From positions 1,455,501 through 1,519,500 of the forward strand of contig WPIO01000057.1 in the NCBI GenBank assembly GCA_009760855.2: a stretch of DNA of 64,000 bases, given 5' to 3'. A program made the translations under genes and the position numbers. This document shows, piece after piece, positions 11,273 through 22,640 of the stretch. The DNA comes from Cristatella mucedo (Eukaryota; Bryozoa; Phylactolaemata; Cristatellidae). Within the stretch, counting starts at the first letter, position 1; each line of letters starts with the position of its first letter. Below the pieces are notes generated by a model. It was not told the origin of the DNA. It worked only from the letters and a program-made list of their open reading frames with translations, and made no database searches.

Positions 11273-12534
11273 AGGGAGCGATTTTCCAAATTTACGGGAA
11301 GTTGAAATAGCTCCTAACTATTTATTTTGCAGTTTTCAGCGTTACGATTACCCACTAATTGGAAATTGCAGTGGGCATGTAATCATTACCTATTACAATT
11401 GACTTAGTCCTAATAGATATTTAATGATAAAATATATTTCGGTTTAAATGCAACCCATACGATCCCGTTGGCTCAGAGCTAGGCCAACAAGACTGGCGCT
11501 AAAATAATGGGATTTAATCGATCTAAAATTTACACCATACTTAAAATGCTAATCAGACTGCCAATAAATACTAATAGTCATAATCAGTCACTTTCATCAA
11601 GGAAAGACCTAATCCTGTTATTCTAGTACAAGTCAGACTTAGCACTAAGGAGAGACCCTCCTAGATCGATATTGCAGTTATTATAGTAAAATTTTGCTGC
11701 CTTCAACTACTGCTCAGAACTATAACGCCGTAATTTCAGATATTTACGCTAGTACATTTAAACGCTTACAATAAGAACATTACTCAGAACGATATTTGAA
11801 CGTAATTAACTTGCCAACTTTGTATTGGCTTAGAATGCCAGTTATCTCATTGATGTCTCATGCACTCTGGCAGCTTAGAGACTTTAAGGTTACTCATTTC
11901 GCATACAGGTGCATTCCTTATCTTGCTCGTATCCTTCAACTAAAAAGGAACAATATTCAGGCGACCGGTCATAGCCATCCACCAGGTCGGTCATAACACG
12001 GAACGCTCCAGTAGTTGAGGTTGGTTGGTTGTGCCCTAATGAGCTCTAATCTATTGAACTCGGTCCATCCAGTTCCGAGGCATGCAAATCCCTGAACGGT
12101 CAATAACGGCAGTAGTGATTCCTATTAATTGACAGTGCAATAGAAACTTTGTTGTTCGTCCTGCTTCCATTTATTAGTTTAGAATTCTCTCACTTTAAAA
12201 AACAGTTGCTGAACCTGTATATCGCAATGTTCCTCTATAATAGACTATGAATTGACAAATAAATTTCAGTTACGAACTTTAAATTTGGCCGCTGAATGAA
12301 ACATGAAATTGTGGGATTAGCAGATACTTATGGGCAGTGCTATTAGTAATAGAATATGCTTCTTTTAACTGTTTAAGATATTTGACTGATCTGAGTCACG
12401 ACTTTATCTTTTTGTACTTTGTAGGTATTGTGCCGCTACCTAAACTACTGAGGGCCGAGCAGTTGGAAAATAATGTTATGCTTAACGACAAAAAATCAAA
12501 TAATTTCAGGCGAGATCCACAAACCATTCGGGCT
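11273..12534. other. No convincing gene; possible very old LINE trace at 11796-11996
   Basis: Mostly AT-rich unique DNA. The plus frame 11796-11996 contains 'LPTLYWLR...FKVTHFAYRCI..PYLARILQ', which loosely recalls the 'LHWLP...FK...L.YRCL...PYLA..L' region of L2/CR1-type ORF2. The match is too weak to call an element. Confidence 0.35.
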
Positions 12535-12630
12535 TTCTTTGCAGCAAATGTAAAGTGCCTAGAGTGAGATTGAGTTTTCTTAGGACGCTCTAAAAAGCGT
12601 ATTGTTATTATTATTATTATTGTTATTATA
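12535..12630 (+). mobile_element. LINE A copy 7, 3' terminal fragment
   Basis: 'tttgcagcaaatgtaaagtg', the hairpin core 'gagattgagttttctta' and a long (TTA)n tail ending near 12628. No coding sequence. Confidence 0.88.
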
Positions 12631-13011
12631 CAAATAGTGTTAGTGGTTTAAGTGCTCACGTTTGATTGCTTAAGTCCACGCCTCCCGAAAACAAGATGTA
12701 CAACCTTTTTTGGTCCATTGCAGTACTCTCTTTCGAAAACCAAAGTTCTTGCGAACTTTGTATAAGAAAAATGATAGTTCCAAAATCTGTTTAAAACAGA
12801 TCTATTTGTTATTTCAGCGTTACTCTTAGGAAATTACATACCTAGTGAAATTTAAACACTTTCGTCCTGGGACTTGGTTACCCTCCTCCCCTAGGCCGTC
12901 GGCCGCGTTAGATTTGTCGGTTGGTAGTTACAAAATTATACTACACAGTTACCATCGTAAATACCTCTTACCGTTCGTCATTGTCGATCAAATGCATTCC
13001 TATATGTGATT

Positions 13012-13216
13012 GTTGTTACTACTCTCCTGCTGCCGACTACGGCTCATCCTTTTCAGCGGTCCTGAGCTGCTACTTCCATGCTACTCACTACCCCAACTGC
13101 TCTCCTGATTCTGCTATGCTTCCCTCCTTCCCTTTGTTACGTGAGATGAAGTCTGTTGGCCACCGAATGCCTACCGAAAGCCGCTTATGCTTTGAGTGCT
13201 CTATGCAATTTATGTT
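13012..13216 (+). mobile_element. LINE B copy 2, internal C-terminal fragment
   Basis: Plus-strand sequence matching the end of LINE B ORF2 and the start of its 3' UTR ('YSPAADYGSSFSAVLSCYF' through 'HYPNCSPDSAMLPSF' in frame 12921-13241). Both ends are truncated: no pentamer tail and no upstream RT. Copies with the same segment are at 7900-8286 and 32462-33061. Confidence 0.85.
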
Positions 13217-14224
13217 CAACAGGGACGATGCCGCTTTGTAACTCCATGCTGGTGAAGCACACGACGGGTTAACTCAAGGTTTCTTATGCAGTGCTATATG
13301 GTTAAGTTCTGCGAAATTTTCAAAATCTGCCTGTTTTGCGTCACGTACATTTTATTCATTTGATAACCTGTCTTCCTAGTAGCAACACGAAATTAACAGC
13401 GTGCCTCGCCATAGGAATCGCAATTCCATGAACATTTTTTTCCAACTGGTTTGAGCTATCTCCTTCTGTCGATGAGGCGAGATAAACAGATAGCCAATGC
13501 AGCGATCATATACGTAAAACTATGAAGCTTTAAGTCATCAGACACTGCGCCACGCTTAAATCTCGCTCTTTGTTTACGAAGTCTGATTTCACCTTGAATA
13601 TGAGCCGGAATGCCTAACACTGTTACGGCTAATAGCGGAAAAGGCAGAAATATGTAATACTTCAGTGATTCAGTTTAGTGTCTTCACCACATGAATTCCT
13701 TGCCTTTTACATGCTCAGTTTACAATTAAAACAATTCGACGGGTGATCTCTGTTCAACTTAACGTTGTATCAAGTATTAAGTGTGCAGAATTTCTCCAGG
13801 CATTTTTAGCAATCATGGAATTTTGATGCAAATTAATTAGCGTTTAGACTCATGCCACACGGATCTTTATTATATAAAGAAGGATTAAATGTCCTGCTAC
13901 TTTTGAGGCGATCATTGTGTCAGCGGATTTATGTAATTTCATGGTGTCGTACTTTGATTTTTCCCCTTTTATCCTGCTGGTTTCAAGATTCTTTCTTGCA
14001 AATTACAGTCGAATTCACTTGTAAGAATTCTCTTGAGCCAGCAAATAGGTATTCCTGAATTCGAAGTATACCTATATAAGGAGTGAGACTAATATTACTT
14101 TATGAGCCACATAATTATTTTCTTTATTACAAACACATAGAAAATGCTCGGCTGATTAGCATCAGTTGGCATCTGTTGTTCAGCAACAAATGACGTACAC
14201 CTTCTCTCAGCAACTATCGGTTCA
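13217..14224. other. No recognisable gene
   Basis: AT-rich, no long frame. A 68-codon plus frame (13852-14058) shows no known domain. Confidence 0.6.
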
Positions 14225-15600
14225 TTTGTAACTGAAAGTTATGGATTGGCGTATTTCCCCTGGCCATTGCCGTCGATTGCCGTGTGTTGCCGTCAATTGA
14301 ATTCGCACAATGAGTAAAAGTAATGCACGCACACAGGTACATAAAATAAAAATAATTAAAAAAATTACATGTTACGTAGAATGAGAGTTAAAGTTTATTG
14401 CAGCCAATATTGTCAATTTTTCACGGATTTCGCCATCGGCCCCTACCGTAGCTGTAGATTGCTCAGCATTGCTGACAGTTATAGAGCATAGCATCTTAAA
14501 AACGCCACGGTTTTAGTTGAATGCAACGGATGTTATATACAATGAAAATAATTAGGGCTTAGAGCTGCCAATTTCTCCTCAATTTGCTGTTTGGGTATAG
14601 GCCCGGCCATTTCTGTCGATTGCCATTCATCGCTCGTGAATGTACGTGTGTCATTGGTTGAAAAGATGTGATTGCATTTTAAACACATTTCAATGTTACA
14701 GGTAAGATATATTTGATCTTGGCTCAGTCAATTTCCAGTGATTTGCGATGGATCAAAATGGATTGCCGTATTTGCTCTGGCCACTGCCGTCGATTGCCAT
14801 GCATTTCGCAAAATTGAACGGTCAGAGCTGGTTGAAAGGGTTGAAAGTATGTGCATGCTCAGTAAGATTTACATGGTATGAGCACTGGAGCTTGGTGCAG
14901 CCAATTATTCGTTGATTCGGCATGGACTACATTAATAATCCCTGCAGTTGCTGCCGATTCCCCAACATTGTTGCCAATTACTGTACAAAGCAGCTCAAAA
15001 GTAACAAGTGTTCACTTTTAGCGCAAAGGAATGTGAAACGCCATGATATTTGGCCCGCCGTGCAGCCAGTTTGTAGTCGACTAGCCATGGATTGTAGAAG
15101 ATTGCTGCTTCTAGCCAAGCCGTTGCGGTAGATTGCCATGCATTTCCGGAGATTTTATGAGCACGGTAGCTTAAAATGACGTGTTTGACTTTAACTAACG
15201 TGCTTTGCAACATGCATTCCAAATTAGAGCATTGCGAAACCAATTTCAGGGCATTTTGCATCAGATTGCTGCATATTGTCGTATTGGCCCTAGACATTGC
15301 CGTCACTAGCCGGGCATAGCTGCCAAATGGTCGCGGCAATTATAGGGAAATTGTGAGATTGTACAGCAACCGAAGATTAGAGCAACATGCGATTACTATT
15401 AGAGCTTAAAGTGCATGTATTCTGGTCGTTTTGCAGTGGGTCGATGTGGATTGACGTACTGGAAGTTGCAGTTAATTGCAGTGCGTTGCTGCAGAATGGC
15501 CTAGGCAATTACAGTAAACTTATGCGAGTATACAATAACCATAGAGTAGAGCACAGTGCAATCATAATTAGAGCTTCTAGTACCCGACGTGGCTCATCGC
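14225..15600 (+). repeat. Degenerate tandem satellite, about 170-bp unit, eight units
   Basis: Two landmarks recur in phase. 'TGGCC..TGCCGTCGATTGCC.TGCATT' variants occur near 14270, 14440, 14607, 14780, 14945, 15115, 15290 and 15465. 'ATTAGAGCTT..GTGCAGCCAATT' variants occur near 14385, 14551, 14713, 14883, 15050, 15222, 15398 and 15567. Spacing is about 162 to 177 bp throughout. Units differ substantially, so the array is old. No similar monomers are seen elsewhere in the window. The period is close to nucleosome-repeat length, as in many animal satellites. Confidence 0.8.
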
Positions 15601-15702
15601 CCTTTTGATGGGCAATCGTGGTGGGGTTAGCCACCCACTCACTCAGAGGACACCTTAGAAAATTTAGCAGTACAATTTGCTTTTAATATGCACTTAAGTA
15701 GA

Positions 15703-15756
15703 GTAATGTAATGTAATGTATCTCCGTCAGCAACTCCGCAAAGTCATAAAGAGTAC
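15703..15756 (-). mobile_element. LINE B copy 3, 3' terminal fragment
   Basis: 'gtaatgtaatgtaatgtatc' followed by 'tccgtcagcaactccgcaaag' and 'tcataaag': the inverted pentamer tail and last 40 bases of LINE B. A dead-end truncated insertion lying just beyond the satellite array. Confidence 0.85.
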
Positions 15757-15779
15757 AAGCAAAAAGTCAGTCTCAATGC

Positions 15780-15945
15780 CTATTTCTATAAGCGGAGTAT
15801 TCTTATATCCAATATTTATTTAAGCTGAGTTCCCACTGAGTAAAATTTGCAGAAAAATCTGAAACGCAGAAATGCTTTTCTTATAGGGAGAGTATTCGTA
15901 TATCCAATATTGTTATATACGGAGTTGACTGTATCTGTTTACCAC
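15780..15945. repeat. Two near-identical arms resembling a DNA-transposon end
   Basis: 'gtattcttatatccaatatt' (about 15810-15830) is repeated as 'gtattcgtatatccaatatt' (about 15894-15913), each near 'ctataag' or 'cttatag'. It ends with 'acggagttgactgtatctgt'. On the minus strand this reads as an ACAGTCAACTCCG start, a style common for pogo-like termini. No transposase and no partner end are visible, so the class is a guess. Confidence 0.35.
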
Positions 15946-16365
15946 GAAGCGAAAAGTACGTAGGTTGCAAGCCAAACTCTTGAGACCATATGTAAGAATA
16001 AAAAGCAGACGCTGCTGAACCGCACTAAGTGAATACAAAATCCCTGCGGTACATCCGAGCTAAATTTGCGACTGAGCAACAAGATAGTGGAAATTTCCTT
16101 TCCGAAGCTCAAACTTTGTGCTCGACAATAACTAAGACTGAATGTGATAGAAAAGGCAGCCTGTCAAGATTGAGAGCGTCGGGACTGTCTCACTAGTTAA
16201 GAAAAGGTACGTGGCAGTCCGATGCCGAAGAGTCCGGTGGCTAGCCCTCGCTCGGCAATGGAAAGCTAAGCGGTAATGATCTCATTAAGAGACCATAGCT
16301 CGGCACAGCGGGCAGCGACCCTGTAACAATCAGTTCGGCCGCTGCAGTCATCTCGGCTTCTTAAC

Positions 16366-16545
16366 ATAACGGCTCAGTAGGTAAGGTGATTTCTTTGAAC
16401 GATCTCGGTCCTGAGGTTGCGGATTGGAATCCTGTTTTGGGCGATCCTTTATCGCAGCTGCAAGCGGCAGTGATAGACGCAAAGGCCCTTCTGTAACTAT
16501 AAAAAAGAGTGGCTGAATCAGCTATTTTTTTTAACCTGCCTAATG
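16366..16545 (+). mobile_element. SINE1, near full length
   Basis: Box A-like 'GGCTCAGTAGGTAAGG', decayed box B ('GATTGGAATCC'), body 'gggcgatcctttatcgcagc' and 'gcaagcggcagtgatagacg', then 'cttctgtaactataaaaaagag' and a T-rich end. Compared with the copy at 56698 the box B is damaged, so internal Pol III promotion is probably lost. Confidence 0.82.
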
Positions 16546-17080
16546 GTGGCCGCTGAAGCAGTGGTACCAGGCAGAGATTGGGAAGTCATTCTAGGTTTCC
16601 TCACAGATTCCGATGCAGGTGCATCGAGCAAAGCTATTCAGCAGTCGAAGGCACATATTGCGATCGATGTTACGAGAACCTTTTTTGGCTTCAGTAGGTG
16701 TGCACTCCAAAATAGTACCAGAGCCGACTCGGTCGCCGGTGGTGTGTGCATGAGGGCCACGTATGGTGGGCTGTGTGACGGCTGAGCCTCTGTGGATTCA
16801 ACTAGGGCTAGTAGCAACACATATATGACTAGCCGTCAGAGCAGACTTTGACCCTCGAACAATCTCATTTAACTGAGGACCAAATAGGAATGGTCCCGCT
16901 CTCACCAACCTACGGGAAGGCTCAATTGAGCTCGTCCAGAAAGTGTTGCTCTCACTACTCACACGAGTAGGTTGGCACTGAGGCTTTTGGTAAATACCCT
17001 GGGTGCGATTGACCGCCAAAGGGCTGAGGCCCTCCTCCTCTCACGATTTGGATGTGCCCTTTGAAACTCCCCAGGTTCAG
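16546..17080 (+). repeat. Unclassified interspersed repeat X, copy 1
   Basis: GC-richer block collinear with 22641-23420. Shared landmarks in the same order and similar spacing are 'gagccgactc.gtcgc' (16721 / 23066), 'atctcattt.a..gaggacc' (16864 / 23189) and 'ccaaagggct.aggc' (17017 / 23331) followed by 'gatttggatgtgccctttga' versus 'gatcttgatgcacctttgaa'. Open frames here (16543-16785 plus; 16638-16820 and 16798-17019 minus) have no recognised domain. Class unknown; SINE, LTR or MITE all remain open. Confidence 0.5.
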
Positions 17081-18437
17081 CCTGCGTTTGCTTGCGGTTG
17101 CTGGCGATGTGCCGTGAAACCAGAGTTGCTACAGCTAAGATGCTTCCGGTGCCTTAGTTGGATGTGTTTGACATGACGGTGAGCTCACACGGTACTCGGT
17201 TCTTACTAGGAATAGTGGCCAAGCAGATGAATTTAACAACTGAAAATGAAAACTGTGCTGCCAATGAAAGGTTTTACCTCAGCCTGGATCATTAGCTTTC
17301 CTCTCAATTGTTGTAGTATAAATTTCACGCCTACTTTTGCGAATTCTAGATGCTAATATAAGTTCCGATGCCAGCTGAAGTAGTCTCATAAACTGCTAAA
17401 AACTCTAGTTTGATTTTTGCTGAGAACATTTATTGTTTATTCTGGCTTTTCATCTTAAGCGTATCGTCTAGAAAGCTTATATATTTTCCTAAACTGCTCA
17501 AATAATTCGTTTGGCTTTACTATCCTAAGATATAACAAGGAGAACTTTTCAGAAAACCCAACTACTTTGTTTAGACCTCTAAGACAAAGTAATCTCTATC
17601 TGGGTGATCGAGACCAGGACCTCTGCGATCTAATTCTTTCATTTTGATTTCGGTCATCAAGGGCGAACACTTTTATCCTTGAGCAGGAACAGGGTGCCCT
17701 TTCGACTTGCTTAGCACGAATAATTTCACATGAAAATCCCTTCAGCTATGTGCCAGCAGATGCTTTATTTGCAATTGCTAAGGCACTCTTAGCAGGGAAC
17801 TAAGTCTTAAGTCATTAAACTGAAACCCTTAGCTAACGGCACCTCAAATCACATGCAGTGAATTCAATAAATCAAGTTACAACGGCAAAGTCCGAAGAGG
17901 AAATTGCAAGTTAGAGGGAACACATGTTGATCTGAACATCGAGCATATTTACAATGCATTGATTTAGGTGAGACATACTTGCTATCATCCTGCTTGCAGT
18001 GCGAAATGAAAGTTCGCCTGCTGCACGATTCGTACTGATCTGAGGGCTCCTAGAGTTCCTAATTGAAGGGACTGTCATTGGCCGAGGAGCGGCAGGCCTT
18101 AAGAAATGGCTCTCATAATAAGCACGGCCACATGGCTTACTAAAACAAAGGGACCCTAATCGCAGCAGTTTGAGCTACTGAAGCGTCGATAGCTACCCCG
18201 ATCGCACACTTGTGCCTCTTTTGGGGTCACACTACACCTTTAACTAATGCTGATCTTGGAAAGCCGAGCGTTTTATAAAACCTAGATCTTAAAATTATTC
18301 CTTTATTTAGGAAAAATAATCGAAGGTCTTGGCTCACCAAGGAAATAGGCTCGTCGTGCAAAAAAAGGACTGATTGACTTCTAATCTTTCGATTGTTTGT
18401 CCATTAGATAGCCGATATCAGGGAGTCCATCCCCGGG
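17081..18437. other. No recognisable gene or repeat
   Basis: Unique-looking AT-rich sequence, no frame above about 60 codons, no family match within the window. Confidence 0.6.
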
Positions 18438-20100
18438 ATGACCTTTATAATGCATCCCTTGATTCCTTGCAGCACCATAATTTCAACATTCGAACAGGTC
18501 AGTAGTGATCACATCCCCAAGCTCATATCCCAATCAATGAAGACAACTAGTCCTCTTGACCCTATTCCCACTGTCCTCTGCCTATTTTGCATTGTTCTGC
18601 TGCTGCCGTGCATAATAAACATCATTAATATGTCATTACCATCACGACATGTCCCGGCACCTTAAAAAAAGCTGGATTCAGGAAACTTCTCAAGAAAGTG
18701 ACACTAGACCAAGAGAACTTGAACAACTACCTCCTGATCTCCCTTCTATAATTCATATAAAAGACACTGTAACGAGTCGTAGCCAACTAGCTGAACACAT
18801 ATATTACAAATTCAAACCTTGCTATTAAGTTTCAGTCTGGCTTTAGAGATAATCACCGTACAGTCTCAGCATTGCTTCGGGTACACAACGACCTACATAG
18901 CAATGCAGACAAGGGTAGAATATCTCTGTTTGGTTTGCTCGATTTTTCGGAAGTTTTTGATACCATCAATCACTAAGCTTTTCTTGAGCACCTCTCATCT
19001 CGCCTGGCATCACTGGCACTGTTCTGAAATGGTTCAGATTATATCTCAGTGCGAGATTCCAGAATATTGATGCGAATGGCAAACATAATCCGAGGTACCT
19101 CTAAAAATGGGGTACCCCAGGGCTCACCCAGCCTTCGAGCACCTACAATTCTCTTAACTTTCTTGCAGCATGTATTGATGACATACAGACACTTAAGACA
19201 GCAAATTTCCCTTAATTATATAGCTATATCACCACATTCCTATTTATGGGCAAACCCAGTGTAATTCAGAAATTGGAAAGGCTGATGCTCAAAATTGGCT
19301 TTGCCAGCATATCTCCTGTTGAATCAGCTCGAAATCTAGGTTTCATGTTCCAAAATGACCTTTAGTTAGACGACCACATCAGCTTAACAATCAAGTCTGT
19401 CTACTTTCGGCTACGTAAAAATTCTAAAACTCAGGCTTGTTTACATAAGGATACCACATATAAGATGGACCGTGCATTTGTGGCATCGTGAATTGACTTC
19501 TGTAACTCACTTCCTGCTGGACTGCAGGCATGTGCAATCATCTAGTGGAAAACTCTGCAGCTAGGTTTGTCTGTCGTGAGCCTTGCAGTTGCCACATCTC
19601 ACCACTTCTCGCCGACCTGCACTGGCTACAAGGCAAGCAACGGATCGATTTCAAAGTTTCGTCGTTCGCTTTTCGGACTCTTAGTTTTTGGCTCCAGCCT
19701 ACCTACCAGATTTACTCCCCCAGTAGACCAAGCATCGTACTACCCGCCTATCGGAATTTATCTGTTTACTCCTACCACGTAAAAACCTCAATTCCTTTGG
19801 GAACTGTGTGTTGGCTCCCAAAGTTCGTGTGCTTCCAAAACCTGGAACTGACTTCCGAATTGGGTCATGACATTCCTCACTCGACCACATTTAAAAATAA
19901 ATAAAAAATACTCATGTTTATGACAGCATCTAGTGGGTCCTGTGATTCTGGTGCATGTCACACCTAACCATTCCATTAATGTTTTGTATCAAGCATGATA
20001 CAATTCAAAATTCGATCGTGTTTCATTTGTGCCAATGTAAAGTGCCTAGAAAAAATTAGATTCTCTGAGGTTTTTATATAACGCGTTTGATTATTATCAG
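18438..20100 (+). mobile_element. LINE A copy 8, linker through RT to 3' tail, with RT core deleted
   Basis: Begins in the linker before RT ('KLISQSMKTTSPLDPIPTVL', frame 18438). It continues through the RT N-terminal region and motif A ('tcgatttttcggaagttttt' near 18940), then 'PQGS' near 19110-19125. There it jumps straight to 'SQPSSTS' sequence (19126). The segment coding for the catalytic FYADD motif is missing. The thumb, C-terminus, 3' UTR and hairpin follow to about 20085. Multiple stops and frameshifts. Confidence 0.88.
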
Positions 20101-20162
20101 TATAGTTATTACGTATCTATCTCCGTAGGAAACTAGCTAATCTTTTCGCTTGCTACTCGCCA

Positions 20163-20895
20163 GCAAGGAAGATAATCATAATAATAATAATGCACTCAAT
20201 AAAGCTCCCTCAGACAACTCAATACTTTATTGGCGCTTTACATTTTCTGCAAAGAGAAACGCCATAGAATCGTGAGTAATATCAGGCTTTTTAAACAACA
20301 TGAATAAAATGGCTAGGGTGACATGCACTGGGTCAGCATGCAAATGTGTTAGTGGCAGCATGCACTGTGTCAGGACGCATAAGCACACGAAGGAAGAATT
20401 ACAGGGACCTACTAAATGCTTTCCTAAATTGGTGTGGTTTTAAGTTCTTTTTAAATGTGGTCAGGTCAGGGGATGTTCTGACGCAGGTCTGGAGGGAGTT
20501 CCAGGCTTTGGGAGCATACGAACTAAATGCAGGGTCTCCAAAGGATTTGAGGTTTGTACGAGGTATTAGTAAACTGTTGGATTCCAAAAAGCGGGTGTTA
20601 CGATGCTTGGCCTGGTTGGGGACTAGATCTGAGAGATAGGCGGGAGTATAAAAGCAAAGTTAAACTTTGATGCGGGAATACTTTCAAAGGCTAATAGCGT
20701 GGGTGCAACATGTAATGACCTCAATTTTAGGTCACTTCATTCTATAGGCGGGAGCCGCCATAGAATGAAGTGATCTAAAATTGAGCGACCAAACATTGAA
20801 GTCGATTCGTTGCTTGACTGGGAGCCAGTGCAGGTCGGCAAGAAGTGGTGCAATTTGGCATCTGGGACGCTCACGACAGATGAGATGGGATCAGA
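20163..20895 (-). mobile_element. LINE A copy 9, C-terminal region and 3' end, with a foreign insert
   Basis: The (AAT)n tail at 20177-20190 and inverted hairpin lead into the minus-strand frame 20399-20587 ('ESNSLLIPRTNLKSF' to 'KAFSRSL'). LINE homology stops at about 20646 ('agataggcgggag'). A 74-bp segment and an inverted copy of LINE sequence follow, and LINE homology resumes at about 20741 with the same 'ataggcgggag'. It ends near 20895. LINE A8 and A9 lie with their 3' ends facing each other. Confidence 0.88.
20647..20720 (+). repeat. 74-bp repeat R74, copy 1 (inside LINE A9)
   Basis: From 'tataaaagcaaagttaaac' to 'gggtgcaacatgtaatgacc'. The reverse complement of 30470-30544 matches it at all but three positions. 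It interrupts LINE A9 and is followed by an inverted 26-27 bp copy of adjacent LINE sequence. Identity of the source is unknown. Confidence 0.85.
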
Positions 20896-21211
20896 GAGTA
20901 AGTAGCAAGGTGAAAACTTATCAGAAGAAATATTTTCTCACAGCTTCATCCTCATGTTAATAACCTCATCTCTATTGATCCATTGCATTCCATCCGTGCC
21001 TAAATTCAAACTAAGCGTTATGATCTTAACTAATTGCAAGTTAATTGTAATGAATTGCATTTCAACTGCAAAGCTCACTTATGAGACTAATATAGCTATG
21101 CCCATTTTAGATTACATTTATGCTAATTTTTCTTAGCTATACTTAAACTGCTGCTGCCCTACGCAACTCATTTAAGAAATATGCCTCTAGCATTAATTAA
21201 CGTACCAGCAT

Positions 21212-21265
21212 ACGTGATGCGCCCGAATAGAGATCAAGTTCTCTTAGAGCCCCATACAAATGAAT
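21212..21265 (+). mobile_element. SINE2 3' tail fragment
   Basis: 'gcgcccgaatagagatcaag' then 'ttctcttagagccccataca' and 'aatgaatt': the SINE2 3' hairpin and its terminal 'aatgaatt', as at 9880-9930 and inverted at 33060-33100. The tRNA-like head is missing. It runs directly into the CA/TA microsatellite. Confidence 0.7.
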
Positions 21266-21415
21266 TACACACACTCACACATGCCCACACAAACACATAC
21301 CCCATGCACATCCACACGCACACACACGCACACACACACACACACAAACACACACACATACACATACACACATGCACATATATACGTATATACACGTATA
21401 TAAAAATATATATAA

Positions 21416-21472
<57 letters not shown>
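21266..21472. repeat. Compound (CA)n and (TA)n microsatellite
   Basis: (CA)n with interruptions from 21266 to about 21375, a mixed ATAC/ATAA bridge, then uninterrupted (TA)n from about 21418 to 21470. Open frames reading His/Thr, Tyr/Ile or Val/Cys repeats here are artefacts. Confidence 0.95.
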
Positions 21473-21473
<1 letters not shown>

Positions 21474-22640
21474 ACGTTAGTGTTTATATTCCAAATAAAA
21501 AAGATTTTTTCTGCTACAATATAAGAAAGAAAAACTGAATCCGAAACAACTAAGCAATTTCTGCTCCTTCTCCTGCTGCTATTTATCGAAATGACATTAG
21601 CCTGGGCTGTTTCAGACCAGCTAATCTTGACTATCAACCATTCAAGTATTTCTAGTTAGATTTGGTCAGGGTTGAGATAAAATGACTCCAAAACCTTTGC
21701 TTTGCCAAGATCATGGTTCATGTACAGCATAGGTAGAGTGCCAAGCAAGGGATTAGGTTTTATGAAGATTCTATGCAAGGGTATCACTATTATTATTATG
21801 CTGATGCTGACATTATGACCTACCCAGGTATTAAGACTTAAGTATGAAATCCCTCCTGGTTTTGCACGATATTAATTCAGTAAATGCTCAACGATGGACG
21901 GATGCTTCTATTTTGAGCTCGGTTAATCTCTAATGGAAATCACAGGTACTGATTATAAATGCTTCAATTCCTATCTCGGTAGCACACTCGTGAGTACTGA
22001 TGCCAGTGGGCAAAGTTCATCCGAAGAGCCTGTGAAACCCAAGGAGTTTGTACATGCTTGACTGATTTTCAGAACAAATTGTAACCCTACGAAATTCAAT
22101 TTTAAATTCCAGGGACAAGTAAGGCTTTTATTTCTATGCGTGCAATACCGAGATATGAAAAGAGAATACACTCGTTGCATGTATAGCCGACATTCGTACC
22201 AAAGAGAAACTAATTCCCAAAATATAAAGACAGTGGAAACTATTGTGACAACTAAGCCACTAGTTACAAATTTGGAAACTTTTAACTTAAAATGTTCACT
22301 ACCACCGTATGTCATCGCACATGAATAGTTTATGAGTGCCATTTACTTAACAAATTCATCAGTTACTCAGACTTCTTCTTTCAATTACCTAGTTATACTA
22401 AAACTTGACCTTCTTCAAGCAGAAAAACTTATTAATCACAATAAAATTGTGAATTATTAACATGTGCTCAAGTAATTTATACTTTTATAAATAAAAGGGT
22501 TCATCTGAATGACTTTTTAATCAGCCGTAATTTGACCGATATTTCGATGGACTGGGTTTTACTCTATGGTTACAAAAAATATGGCATGTCTTGTATTCTT
22601 TTCGAAGAAGCTCTGTGAAGAGTTTTCTTTCCACACCTTG
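21473..22640. other. No recognisable gene
   Basis: AT-rich. The overlapping frames at 21971-22342 (minus) and 22140-22328 (plus) have no recognised domain. Confidence 0.6.

Noticed and set aside
21181-21637. Open frames rich in His/Thr, Ile/Tyr and Val/Cys
   Set aside because: Simple translations of (CA)n and (TA)n repeats.
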